A stretch of 56,359 nucleotides of DNA, taken from the NCBI GenBank assembly GCA_015680685.1, contig MNCI01002775.1, positions 1 through 56,359 on the forward strand. The letters are read 5' to 3'. This DNA is from Gnetum montanum. Lineage: Eukaryota > Streptophyta > Gnetopsida > Gnetales > Gnetaceae. A program made the translations under genes and the position numbers. The first letter of the stretch is position 1. Every line of letters begins with the position of its first letter. The notes beneath the pieces were generated by a model. It saw nothing but the letters and a program-made list of their open reading frames with translations, searched no databases and was not told the origin of the DNA. Below, in pieces: positions 1-11,704 of the stretch.

Positions 1-44
1 CACAAAAGTGCATAATTTTATAAGGTTGTTGCCTAGGTGAGGAG

Positions 45-450
45 CGATGAGTAGACTCTACATCCAACCATACAAATCACTAAGCACTCACGTGCGATCT
101 GGTAAAATTTTATGGACTTATAGCCTTCTAAGTACACTAGTCTCTAGGAGGTGAAACTAACTATTGCAACTATTGTCTTTCCAATTACACTTGTGAAATA
201 AGAAGATATGGTTAAGTGCAACTAAGGCATATGATTTTTATCATTTTTTTTATGTTCTAAGTTGCTTTTGAATAAAGAATAAAGAATTATATATTTAATT
301 GTTAATTTACTCTAACTAACTAACACTTAATAATACTAGCATAAGCATCCATTCCCACTTGTACACATCTTGAACACATTTAATGCTACTAGGTTACCAA
401 ATGTTAAGCATTAGTAGGATTAGATCTGTGCCAATAATGCTAATTAAAAC
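45..450 (-). mobile_element. LTR fragment, antisense, of the Athila-like family
   Basis: Read on the plus strand this begins GATGAGTAG and goes on through CCAACCATAC and GTGCGATCTGG. These match, in order, the plus-strand reading of the LTRs at 33396 and 39071, which belong to a minus-strand element. The stretch around 190-300, with CCAATTACACTTGTGAA, also matches the reverse complement of the LTRs ending at 13940 and 54845. It therefore belongs to a minus-oriented element whose body lies left of the window. Its right limit is a fade-out of similarity, not a clean end. Confidence 0.55.
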
Positions 451-539
451 TCTTAATAAGTTGGGCATAGCAAATCTTCACAAAGAGTATGTTGTGGATG
501 GATATGACACTCAAAACTATCATCCCACTAAAACATAAC

Positions 540-2060
540 GTAAGCGAGACAAACATTAGGGGAGACTTTATGAAGCCATAAAGGGAAAACATTTCACTAA
601 CCCCATGTTCCTACTAGATTAAGAGGACAATGAGGACCCTTCCTTGGAAGGTTCTCAACATGAAGATTGTCTACCCCTTGCTAATGATGGTGAGGGTGTG
701 AACTTGACCCTTTGATCAACTATTCATAAACTGGGTTCAAGGGAGAGTGATAGCCATGGTAGGCACTTAGGCAAACATCATAATAACAAGGGATCTAATG
801 ATGGAGATCGTAAAAAGTGTAAGAGTGGTGGTGAATACCACAGTGGTGGTCGCAATCCACCTTCCTCTTCATCCTCTTCATCTGATTCTAAACATTCCTC
901 TTCATCTAAAGGTTCTCATAGAAGCTGCCATTGAAACAACCATGATGAAGGTGATCAACGAAATAATAATGATCGTGAAGGCCATCAAAACTAAAGGGGT
1001 GGCTAAAACCATCATCTGTTTCATCAACGTAGTGATGATGATGAGCCTTTACTAGTAACTTGAAGTATGCTTAACATTATAGAGGCAGTAAGAATTTGAA
1101 CTAGGCATATGAAGGATAGTTGGATCAAGTGCCTAGATATGAAAAATATCCCAAGATTTGAGAGGGGATACAATTATGATCTATAGATAGATCTGTAAGC
1201 TTTTCAAGATTCCTATGTCTTATAAATCATTGGAACGAGTGGTAGAAACTCAATATTTTTCCAAGGACACTCATTAAGAAAGTTGAAAGTTGGTACTGGT
1301 CCTTAGAACTAGAATCTATCTGAAGATGGAGTACCATGTTAGAACTGTTCAATGACAAATATCAAATGTACTCTAATGTGTCTAATCTAAGAAGGAAAAT
1401 CCAAGGCTAGAAACAAGAAGTACATGAACCCTTGAATGCTGCCATGGGTCAATACTATTCACTCCTATATAGATGTCCTAGCCATGGTTACTCTTAGAGA
1501 GAACAACTTTACCACATCATAGATGGGCTCGAGGTAGAAACAAGAAGAACCCTTGGGGTTTATGCCCAAGGAAGGTTGTCTAAAATGAGAGCTCATCAAA
1601 TCCAATGGCTAATTAAGTAGGTAGCAAAAGAAGAAGCTGAGCTATGAAAAACGGAGAGTAATAAAGAGTATAATAAGGACCCATCTATCAAAAAAGGAGA
1701 TGTTTGATTTTGTGATGAGGAGGAGTCACCGCTTGATGAAGTGGTGAATAGAAAAACCTTGCCTATCCAAAAATCTATTTCTAACATTTCAGTCAAGCTT
1801 GACAAGTTATGGGACTCTTTGGATGAAAAGTTTCAAACTTCTTTGAAGATTGCTGAAGAATCTAAAGAGTAAAATAGTGATCGTAATCGTATACAATGAA
1901 AAGAAGCCAAATGTACCTACCAAAGAGGTAAGGGCAAAGCTGCTATAGTAGAGGAAGTTGTGAAGTCTAACTTTGATGATGAAACCGAATGTGACATCTA
2001 TTAATATGAACATCCAAAAGGATGTTGCCCTGTGGTGTCACACTTACAGGAGTCTAGAGT
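540..2060 (+). pseudogene. gag: Decayed gag of Athila-like element 1
   Basis: Gag builds the cytoplasmic particle that packages retrotransposon RNA. The frame is broken by many stops, but the order is clear. There is a Ser/His/Asn/Asp-rich stretch at about 770-1030, then DDDEPLL (about 1035), then a retrotransposon-gag core at 1330-1620 with FNDKYQMYSN, YHIIDGLEVETRRTLG and RAHQIQWLIK. It ends in a degenerate zinc-knuckle-like segment near 2005 (CDIY, then EHPKGCCPV). The same motifs in the same order occur in the gag at 37162-38940 (YHIIDGLRNETRETLG, RTHQIQELIK), which supports the call and the frame. The Ser-rich insert is absent from that copy. The first codon cannot be fixed. Confidence 0.75.
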
Positions 2061-2567
2061 GTATGAATTGAACCACATCTAGCATGTAGGCAAGCTCCAA
2101 GATGATTACCTTATCCTCAAGGCAGTCCAAGATAGTTCCACCAGCAACAATAAGATTACTACCAAAGTGGAACTCCTTCACAACCTTATGAACATTACCA
2201 ATAATGGTGCCAACCACAATCATGGGAACTGTGACCACCAAGATAGTAGTAACCTTATAGGTAACTAGATCCATATAGGTACTATGTTCAGCAAACTATC
2301 TCCCCTAGAAGTTTGACAATTCATGCATCATTTTAGCATCACTATTATCCTTCGAAATACCATTGAACACATTCACCACCTACTAAAGGGGAAAATCCAN
2401 TCTGGCCTAGTAGTCCTCTCTAGCCCTTACAACCTACTCTGGTTGATCACTCTATATCTCTAGTACCCTCATCCTTTACATCAAATATGTTCAAGCACCC
2501 TTCAAACCAAGTGCTACCTAGGATCTGCACTATAATGCTATCTCATGTTGTTTCTGACTGGATCAAG

Positions 2568-3038
2568 GCTAGCAACCTTCTTACAAAAAAATCTAATCTA
2601 GGAAGTCCACTCATCTTTCTATAGATTGCTAGACAAGAGCCATGCAAGGCTATTTTTGACTCTAGTTCCGAAGTTAACCTCATCTCCCATGATATGTATA
2701 AAGCTTGGAACCTACCACCTCTCAAGAAGAGCAACATCCATTTAGAATTGGCAAATCAGTTGATTACAGTCCCTTTGGGATTAGTAGAGGAAATTATAAC
2801 CATAGTTTGTGGGTGGTCCTATCTTGCTAATTCTCTAGTAATCAAGGTGGACAACTGTAAAAGTGACTTCCCCATCATCATGGGAAGGGCTTGGTTAAGC
2901 GTGATCAATGCATCAATGGGTATACGGGGCTTATATCTCGAAATATCAAAGGAGAATGAGTTAGGAAAAATTGAGAAGAAGCATATTCCACGTACCGCAT
3001 ATAGTGACAATGAGTGCAATTGCGTGCAAAAGATTTGA
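2568..3038 (+). pseudogene. pol: Retrotransposon aspartic protease region, element 1
   Basis: The aspartic protease matures the Gag-Pol polyprotein. The frame contains AIFDSSSEVNLIS, which corresponds to the D-S/T-G active-site loop with the Gly replaced by Ser. About 75 residues later comes FPIIMGRAWL, matching the family's second conserved segment (ILGRPFL type). Apart from one early stop the frame is open up to 3038. It continues in the same frame through stops into the RT at 3540-4140, as expected for a single polyprotein. The protease is likely inactive, given the Gly loss and the stops. Confidence 0.65.
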
Positions 3039-4865
3039 TCAATCCAAAGCACATACATGAAGACATGCAACCAGTGTACGTAAGAAATTAATATTCAATG
3101 GTATCTATACATAGTAGCCACAAAGTAGGAGGGCACCCAGTGGCTGATGGCTAATTCAAATAGTAGCGTAATATGCATCAAGCCAATTGAGATCTTAACT
3201 TGTGCATATGTAGAATGCATGGAAAAAATTGAATAAGTCCATTTTCAACTCTTTAATGAAGATGATGATAACTGTTGGGCAGAGTTGGAGATCCCTGATC
3301 ACTCCAAGCAAGAGCCCTTATAACTAAAAACTTTACTAGTTGGAATGGACTATGCATTTTTAAAGAATAGTAAACCAATCATCATTAATGCCAAACTTTC
3401 TCCTAAATAAAAAGAGAAGGTGTTGAAAGTGGTGAATAAATGGTCAATAGCCCTCGCTTGGTCATATCTAGAACTAATAGGAATTGATCCAAGGATATGC
3501 TAGCATTGCATCTACACTAACCTAGCAATGAAGCCTAGAAGGTTGCCACAAAGGCAACTAAACCCCAAATTGAAGCAAATCATTAAGTAGGAAATAGAGC
3601 AACTCCTCAAGGTAGGGTTTATCTATCCAATCATGGATAGTGAGTGGGTTATCCTACTTGTAATTGTACCAAAGAAGGATGGTAAATGATGAGTTTCCAT
3701 TAACTTTAGGTTGTTAAACATGACAACATTTAAGGATCACTTTCCTTTTTCATCTATGGATCAAGTATTAGACACCATATCCAAGAATTGTTATTATAGT
3801 TTCTTGGACGATTATAGTGCCTATAACCAAATCCAAATTACACTAAAAGAACAAGCTAAGACAACATTCACAAGTCCTTGGGGGACTTTTGCATACTATA
3901 AGATGCCATTTGGCCTATGCAATGCCCCTGCAACATTTCAACACTTGGTCCTTAGTATCTTTCAACAACAAATCCATAGTGGTGTTGAAGTTTTCATAGA
4001 TGACTTCTCCACCTATGGAGCTACCTTTGAGCAAGCCTTGAATTGACTTGAGCAAGTACTAAAGAGATGTGTTAAGACAAACCTACGGCTCAATTGGCAA
4101 AAGAGCCATCACATGATCCAAGAAGAAATTATGCTAGGGCACCGAATTTTGTAGAAAGGGATTGAGGTAGATCCAGAAAAGATAAGGGTCATGTAAGGAA
4201 TAACATGCCAACTAGAGATAGTCAAGGTTTTTTGATTATTCCTTGGACACACTGGTTACTACTAGTGCTTTATTGAGAATTTCTCTAAGATTGAAAAGTT
4301 GTTGGTAGAGCTTACAAAGAAAGATGTAGCTTTCATTCGGACCAAGGAATATGATAACACATTCCAACAATTAAAAGATAAACTCATAGAAACACTAATC
4401 CTATGAGCACGTGATTGGTCCAAAAAATTTCATATCATGACAAATGCATCTAACTATGCTTTGGAAGTAGTACTCACATAGATGGATGATAAGAAACATC
4501 CATCTTATATCCACTACACAAGTTGAAGCATTGTGGGGGCATAGTTAAATTGCACTACCACAAAAAAAGAATTAATGGTAGTGGTGTATGCACTAGAAAA
4601 GATTAGACATTATGTGCTAGGTAATAAATTATTTGTACATAAGAACCATAGTGTAATTTGCTTCCTTATGAATAAGCTGACAGTGAGCCCTCATGTTATA
4701 CGATGGCTTGTGATCTTGTAGGAATTTGATCTTACTATGGTAGATCGAAAAGGGACTGAGAATGTGATTGTTGACCATATTTCTTGCTTAAGATGGGATA
4801 ACAAAGAGAAGAAGAGCCCACTCTCTGATCAATTTCCAAATGAACTCCTCTTTACTGGGCAATAA
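3039..4865 (+). pseudogene. pol: Reverse transcriptase and RNase H of Athila-like element 1
   Basis: This part of Pol copies element RNA into DNA and removes the RNA strand. In one reading frame I see, in order: a linker with LELIGIDPR; an RT core with FLDDYSAYNQIQI, TFTSPWGTFAYYKMPFGLC and the catalytic box FIDDFSTYG (about 3995); an RNase H segment with TNASNYALEVVLT, then TTKKELMVVVYALEKIRHYVL; and VDRKGTENVIVDHIS near 4750. The F-x-DD-F-S box and the GLCNAPATFQ segment are characteristic of the Athila group. About twenty in-frame stops (TAG, TGA and TAA mixed) show long inactivity, although the 111-codon RT core (3711-4046) is still open. Confidence 0.88.
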
Positions 4866-6237
4866 ATGAACACACGCCTAAAAAAGCAATATGGTATAAT
4901 GGCATCCTCACATATCTTCTCACTCAAGAGATGCCACAAGACTTGGATTTTAGGAAAAAATAATAATTTCTTCATCGAGATAAATAATTTATGGAAATTA
5001 ACGGACACCTTTACAAGGTGTGTGCTGATGGCTTGATCCATTGTTGTGTCCCTGATGAAGACAACTATGCATTCTCCAAGATGCTCATGAAGGACCTTAT
5101 GGAGGACTATGCAAGGAGATGGACAACCATAAAAATCTTGATGTTAGGGTACTATTGGCCCACAATCTTTAGGGATGCCTACTAGTTTGTTCAATCTTGT
5201 GAATGTTGTTAATGTGATGAGGGAATGACCGCTCATATGGAAGGTCCTCAGTAGTGGATTCAACCACTAGAACCTTCTGACATATGGGGCATTGATTTCA
5301 TGGGTCCCATCACACCCATGTCTAATAGGAAAGCATATATTATAGTAGTAGTTAACTATTACACAAAGTGAGCTGAAGTGGTAGCTGTTACAAATTGCAC
5401 ATCATCCACTACCACTAGATTTATATAACAACATATTGTAAATAGGTTTAGGGTGTTGCATTCACTAATTTTTGATAATGGGACTCATTTCACAAGTGTG
5501 ACATTTAGAAAATTAATGCAATGCCTACAGGTAGAACATAAATTAACAACACTTTACCATCCCCAAGCCAATGGTCAATCAGAGTAACTAATTGGAAGAT
5601 TACAAAAATATTAATGCAAACCATTAGCAAATATAGGAAGGATTGGAGTACAAAACTTAATGATTCTCTCTAGGCTTACCAATCAACTTGGAAACTTCCT
5701 ATTGGATATTCTCCCTAGGAGTTAGTGTACAAATAACTTCTAACACTCCTAATTCAATCTGAGCTTCATACACTCTCAACGGCCTATGAACTAAACCTTG
5801 ACCTAAGTTTAGCACAAAAGGAAAGATTGATCAATCTGAATGTGATAGATGAAAATGACTTAGTGGCCCTATCTTTGAATGATGTGAACAAGGCATTCAG
5901 TAAGCAATACCACAACCTTAGAATTAGGAAAGTAAGGTTTTAACCAGGAGATAAGGTCCTCTACTAGAACCCCACACATGTACCTAAAAGGAAAAAAATT
6001 TAAACATTGTGGAAGGGACCTTATATAATTGATCAAACCTTTTCCTCTAGAGCCATGATAATTTACAAACCTAAAAACGTAAATAAAAAGAAGTTAGTCA
6101 ATATCCAACAAGTCAAACCTTTCCTAGAACCAAAACTATCCAGTGTAAATACTACCTCACCTGATGGACACCCATGTTCTATTTTTCAAATTTTCTCCTT
6201 CCAACTCAATCATGGGGGAGATGGCCATCCACGCTGA
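4866..6237 (+). pseudogene. pol: Integrase of Athila-like element 1
   Basis: Integrase inserts the cDNA into the host chromosome. The zinc-binding N-terminal part lies at 4990-5215 (GYYWPTIFRDA, then QSCECC). The catalytic core has the three acidic positions in context: WGIDFMGPI (about 5288), IFDNGTHF (about 5472) and ANGQSE (about 5570). The C-terminal part, at 6007-6237, contains WKGPYIIDQ. No chromodomain follows, which argues against a chromovirus. Frameshifts near 4865, 5190 and 5600 and several stops break it. The homologous copy at 18240-19728 has the same motifs and the same downstream sequence. Confidence 0.85.
6214..6231 (+). other. Polypurine-tract-like sequence after integrase
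   Basis: GGGGGAGATGGCCATCCA directly follows the integrase. The same sequence occurs on the minus strand at about 18254-18272, after the integrase of the other copy. The sequence around it has drifted much more, so this short block looks constrained. In LTR elements such a G/A tract primes plus-strand DNA. Here it lies between pol and ORF D rather than just before the TGATGAG-type LTR, so it is either an internal tract or marks a second LTR type. Confidence 0.55.
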
Positions 6238-6863
6238 CCATTACCATGGCCTCTCAGTTTTTCTACCTTTTTTTCACATTTTTTATTTTTGCTTTTAAAA
6301 TTTTTCTAATCTTATACTAGTTTTAGTACATTTAAATTTTCTTGATCATTTTACACTTTCTTATATCTTTCACTTGATTTTGTTTCTTGTGTTTCTTTTT
6401 GATTAAGTGTGATATTTTCTCATTTTTGCTAATAAATATGCTTTATTGTCATAGGACACAATGCTACTGTTGTTGTTTACTAATGATGGTTTGTGCTTAA
6501 TGTGTGATAGTTGAAGTCTGGTTTCTATATTTGAATTCTAATGTCTAATTACTTTGATATGGTTTATTTTTCATGGAACAAGTAGTGAGTCCATGTCATC
6601 CACCCATTCAATGAACTCCATGGGTTTCCTTGTTTTGGGAATTTGAGGTCCCTTTTTCATTAACAAAACATTTAATCAATTAGTAACCTTGGTAGTTCTA
6701 GAATTAGGAAGAATCCAAAGGTTTGTAAAGGGTCTAACATCAAGGAGACTCAATACTCTTTGTACTCTCTTCTTACTTGAGTGCTTGAGTGTTTTTTCGT
6801 AGATTTCTCACTGTTCCATACCACCAATGATAGGAAGGCAAATAACATCATTGCATGGTATGG

Positions 6864-6992
6864 TTCCCATCATTTAAAAATAAAACAAAAAATAAAAATG
6901 ATGGGAATTCAAAGCACACCCCTTCCAACATGAAGAAGTCCCCACATAATGTGGTTCCCATTTCAAAAAATAAAAATAAAAATAATGGGAAT
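6864..6992. repeat. Tandemly duplicated hairpin unit
   Basis: The arm TTCCCATCATT (6864-6874) pairs perfectly with AATGATGGGAA (6897-6907) across a 22-nt A/T loop. About 90 bp on, TTCCCATT pairs with AATGGGAA in the same setting. Each is followed by AATTCAAAGCACACCCCTT. The minus copy near 17570-17640 keeps one such pair (GAATTCCCAT and ATGGGAACC). Confidence 0.75.
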
Positions 6993-7906
6993 TCAAAGCA
7001 CACCCCTTGGACAAATAAAAGGGCTACAAGCACTAGTTATGGAACTCAAAAGACATACACCTATGCTTGAAGGTTCCCTCTAAATAAGGTCCTTTCTCTC
7101 TTACTTCCTACTTCTCTCTCCTCTTTGAGGAATGATGGTTGTCTTGCAGGGACACTCTTGTGTCTCAAGTGGATGGATCGATCTTAGAGTGAAGATGAGA
7201 AGTCACTGAAGGAAAATGGTTTTAGTCTAGATTGACAATGGAACTTCTTGGATCATTTTAACCACAAATTCCACAAGGGACTTCTTATGACTTCAATTTA
7301 GAACTTCACCCCACCTTCTCTATCATCCATCCATGTTGCCATAACTCACCTCACTATCGGGTTCTATGTTATGCTTTATGTCTTAGTCTGATATGTTGGG
7401 ATTCTTAAGTGGATTCTTTTGTGTTGGTCCTTAACTTATCATGATCATTAAATCAACTATGGGGGCCACTGACTCCTTAGTTGAGGTTATGCAAGGGCAA
7501 AAATGGCATGAGCCTACTATGGGGAGGATCCACTTACATAGGTTTTGGCTTGATTAGTTAAGGTTCCTTACCTTTGACATTGTTACGATCTCATATTTTG
7601 TTTTTTCCATTGTGTAAACCACTCAATACTCCTTAATCTTTCATTTCATTCATACATTAAATCAATTTTCCTCCATTTTTTTCAAATTTATGAACTTCAA
7701 CACCCTCTTTTCATAATTGCATACTATTCTTGGTCTTCTAAGCTTTCATTTGATCCCAATTTCATTGAAAAATTCCTTGTATTTTGAAAATTCAACCAAA
7801 GTCAACGAAAGTAAATGATGATCAACAATTGCATTGTTGAGGCCTCATTGATGCAACCAACCTTGTTGATGAGACCCCGTCCTTGAAGCCTCGTTAATGC
7901 AATACA

Positions 7907-7920
7907 AAAATACTATATAT
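7907..7920 (+). promoter_or_regulatory. TATA-like box upstream of ORF D
   Basis: ACTATATATACTA lies about 470 bp before the ORF D start. The minus copy has TATATATAAG at an equivalent place (plus positions about 16652-16662), so the element is retained in both copies. Plausible start site for ORF D or for an LTR transcript. Confidence 0.45.
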
Positions 7921-10311
7921 ACTACTGGACACTTTGGAATTTTTTTTCATTTTCTTAGAACACACAAGGAATTTCTGCAATTTTTTAGAGCCCAAAATCT
8001 TCTAGAGCCCATAACTTTCAAATTATTTGTCCAAATCACTCTATTTTTCAATCCTGCACTTACTAGAGGTAAGATCTTTATTGTGGGAGTCACAAACCTT
8101 AAGGTTTCCAATGCAATTTTCAAAAAAAAATTCTAAATCCCCCAAGGGTTAGTAACCTTAATCATACATAAAGATCAACTTTTTCCAAGTTAACCCTTCT
8201 AACAACCTCCAAGAAGATTTATTAATGATAAGGTGTAAATAGAAATAACAATTAATCTAATTAAATCAACCATAATCATAACTTAGCCAAGTGTAACTAC
8301 CCTCAAGAGTTAAGGTATCCAAATTTTCTTAAGGTTACACAACGATTGTTAATCCATAGTTCTGTTGTGACTGTAGATGGCACCCAAACAAAAGTGCTTG
8401 CAGGAAGGAGAACCCTTACAACCATGGGAGAAATGACCCAAAGCTGGAAGGGGCTAGTAGGAATAAGGCTAAGAACAACAAGAGGTGACCCATGCAATGA
8501 GACCTCTTCAAGAGGAGCCTGAGGTGGAATCTATTCAATAGATTCTAGAAGAAAAAGTGCCTATAGAACAATCTCAATGAGGAGAAGTGCCTAGACCTGT
8601 GCCTAAGCTTGGGGTCACTCCAACTCAAGCCTTCCTAAATATCATCAAATCCCAAGAGATCCAAAGATTAGTTCTTCAAGAGATAAACTTTGGGCCATTT
8701 TTGGATAAAGCTCCAAAGGATGTTAGAACAAAATTACAAACCTCTCCTATGTGACCAATCATCATGACCAATGGGGAGTGGTACATGGAAGAGACCTATC
8801 TCTTTTGAAACAATTGAAGGCCAAGGTTCATTGTAAAAATCAAGGATGTTCAAGTGTTCTACTCAGTGGAGGCCATTGGATAGGCACTGGGGTTGCTTGA
8901 CATCAAAACCTAGCTAGTGAAACTATCAACAAAAGATGACCCTAAGGTGAAAAGGGAGTGGACCTAGTGATGTTATAGGGTAGATTGTAAGGAGTATGAC
9001 ATGCTCACACCGGTGGGGTGAATTTATTTCAAGATTGTGGCCTATCACTTTAATCTAATGGTGAGGCCAAGAAAGGTGACTACCTTCTCCACTTATTCAT
9101 GTGCCACTCTAAGTGGGAAATTTCTCGTTAACTTGCCACAACTAATTTATTTGGAGATTGAGAAGCATTTCAAGGAGAATGAATGTGGAAGGAGGACCCT
9201 ACCCTTTTCATGCTTGATAAAAAAAAAATTTGTAAGAGGGCAAGTATTGTTCACTATTCCAATGACACTCTTAGGCATACTCCCTTGGCCTCATGGGCAG
9301 AAATTATGAAGGAAAAACCACTAGTAGCCATCCAAGAAGAGGAGATGCAACCACCACCACCCACTCAGGAGATAACATCAAAGGCCCATGTAGTCCTTGA
9401 GTATCTATGACAAATCTAAGAGTAGATCGTGAGCTAACAAGAGTAGTAGGCAAGAACAAGTGGGGTAGATCCATTTATATATCAGCCAACAATGAGTCAC
9501 CTTAATGAGGTGGCTCAAACAGTTATCCAAATGGAGAGGGGTGCTTTCATTTTCTTATCCTAAAGAACACAGCTACCTTCGAGGTCGAATCCCAATGTGC
9601 AGGAGGTGATGGTGTCATTAGTAACAAAACATCCATTCCTAGAAATCTCTGGGAATGCCACCACTTTCTCGTTGAGGTTGGAGGAAGGAGAGGAGGCAAT
9701 AGTATTGTTGATGTAGCATCAAGGCTAGGAAATAGTAGAAGAAGTGGCAGTGGACCATGTAGCTGAAGCACTAAATGCACCTATGGCATCTATACTAGAC
9801 ATATCTTCACTTCAAGATGTCCAAACATCCATAAGCATGGTCAATGGGAAATTGAATGTAGCCTAGCATGAAAAACTATTGGAATGGCTAGTAGGAACTG
9901 AGCAACCATCTCCAAATATCTTTGATGTTCTGGAGAACATCACTGCAACCTAGTCAAAGCTGCTGAATGCAAAGGGAAAATACATCATTTTGGAGGGGCA
10001 ACTAGAAATGGCCAAGGAGCAAAATCAACACTTGGCCATGAAGGTTTCTGAACTTTGTGCTTGACTTGCAGAGCAAACAATCCTTAACCTAGCAACGATA
10101 AGAAATGAAGATATTGTTGAGGCCAACTTTCACCCATGCTAGGCATGGGGCCTTGCTTAAACCATGCTTGAACCAATTTCACTTAAAAATAAAATATAAA
10201 ATTTTAAAAATAAATTTAATAAAATTAAACTTAGGGCTTAATCTCTTGTCTTTTTACGTGGATGGGTGGCAGTTTTTAGGGTTAGGTTTCCCTCCTCTTC
10301 TTCGTCCGCCG

Positions 10312-10320
10312 CTATAAGAG
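10312..10320 (+). promoter_or_regulatory. TATA-like box in the solo LTR
   Basis: CTATAAGAG lies about 197 bp inside the LTR, just before the G/C-rich block. The position and sequence fit an LTR promoter on the plus strand, which would make this the LTR's sense orientation. Confidence 0.45.
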
Positions 10321-11649
10321 GAGGGACGGGAGGGTCCTTCGGAAAGGGGGGAGAAAACGGGGCTTCTCTGGAGGCTGTTCCCGCAGGCAGATCTGCTCGG
10401 TTTCTTGCCTGCCGATGCTGCATCGCCACCGTTCGTCCACCGCGCAGGCATCCTTCTCTACCGCCTGCTGCCAGATCTGAGGATACCAACGCCAGACCTG
10501 CGTAGTTCTGAGCAGGCAGACCCGGCCTTCCTGCAACGCCATCCGTTCTGTCCGCCGCCGCCGTCCACGCCTCGCTTTGGTCGCGCGTCACCTCCTTCTT
10601 CTGCCGCTGGTTTCGATACCGCAGCTCCATCTGTTCTGAACGCGCGGACCTGACCCTCCCCAGCAGCCGCACCAGAAGCAGAAGCTCCTGCGGTTTCCTG
10701 TTTTGCTGCTGTCTGCAGCCCTGTCTCCTCCGCTGCCACTACGCCGTCGCTGTTTCGTCCCTGCCGGATCACTGTTTTCACCTGCAGCGTTGCCACCCCT
10801 CTGCTTGCCGCGTTACTCCTGCCGCCGCTGCTCCCGCTGACGCCCTCTGTCCACCGCGCTGACTCTCCCGCTCCCGAGCCTGACGTCGCAACTGCCACTG
10901 CTGCACCGTGCCTGCGCGTCACTGTCTCTGATCCTGCTGCGCCACGTCGTTGTTGTGCCTGCCGTTTCTGTTTCGTCCCTGACCCTCCCCAGCAGCCTTC
11001 TGTTTGCTGCTGTCTGCAGTGCCATCTTTTCCGCCCACCGCTGGTTTCCTCACCTTCTCCACCCTTGCTGCACGCGAAACAGCGACTTCTCTCTGTTCTT
11101 TTTCACCCGCTGCAGCACGCCCGTGCCTGCGCGCTTCGTTCCTCCGCTGCCCGTGCCTGCACGCTCTGTTCCTCCTGAGCTCCTTGGGTACCATCGTCAT
11201 CCCGAATCCGATCTTGCAGGTGAAACAGCAACCTCTCTCTCTATTCTCACCCGCAGTATCCTGATTTTCGCCGCTACCTTGGTCCGCCGCCCGCGCTGCC
11301 ACCTTGGTCTGCCACGTGGATCGCTGCTCCTGCCGTGCTGCCTCCTCTGCTACCACGCTGCGCGGTTGTTTCTCCTACGCCGCGCAGCTGAAAAAGTTCA
11401 TCAAGAAGGTATACACGCGCCGCTTGTTCAGCTTGGTATCGTGTACAATCCTCTGCGGATCCACCGGCGGAAAGGAGTCCATGAAATTCGACTGCACTCC
11501 CCTCTCTGCCCGTTTACACAGTGCATCTTATTATTTTTAAGTTTCAAATTTTAAATTGAAGTATTTTAAATATTGAATTAAATCTAAGCTTTTATTTTAT
11601 TTTGTTTAAAATATTATTATTATCGTTTGTCACATTGCCCTTTCCAGCT

Positions 11650-11704
11650 GAGACTATTCCCGGGTTTCCGTACCCATACGGGAGGCGCCCTAGGCGATAG
11701 TCTC
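11650..11704. repeat. Hairpin near the 3' end of the solo LTR
   Basis: An 8-bp perfect stem, GAGACTAT with ATAGTCTC, encloses a G/C-rich loop with further short inverted parts (GGGT and ACCC). It stands out from the AT-rich flanks and could mark an RNA structure near the end of the element transcript. Confidence 0.6.

Larger units (their letters stand above)
6238..8376 (+). other. Spacer between pol and ORF D (hairpins, promoter-like region)
   Basis: There is no coding sequence here. The block is conserved as a whole in the minus copy at 16216-18250; for example, 7457-7570 matches the reverse complement of about 16960-17110. It contains duplicated hairpins at 6864-6991, a stretch with GAGGCCTCATTGATGCA (about 7842) resembling the TGATGAG-type LTRs, a TATA-like ACTATATATACTA near 7907, a donor-like GAG|GTAAGA near 8070, and an acceptor-like GACTGTAG immediately before the ORF D ATG. 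It may be the leader and promoter of ORF D, or a diverged LTR of about 2.1 kb. The sequence does not decide between these. Confidence 0.5.

Noticed and set aside
798-1055. 85-codon open frame
   Set aside because: Out of frame with the gag reading supported by motifs. It is a shadow of the Ser-rich stretch.
6007-6237. Chromodomain after integrase
   Set aside because: The integrase C-terminus ends without the aromatic-cage pattern, and RT motifs point to Athila rather than a chromovirus.
7000-9000. tRNA or rRNA genes
   Set aside because: Looked for A/B boxes and conserved rRNA words throughout. Only the weak tRNA-like head near 22210 was seen.
10238-11554. Several overlapping open frames of up to 199 codons on both strands
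   Set aside because: They lie inside the CpG-rich solo LTR, overlap in several frames and have low-complexity Arg/Ala/Pro/Ser composition. Long open frames are expected from base composition there.
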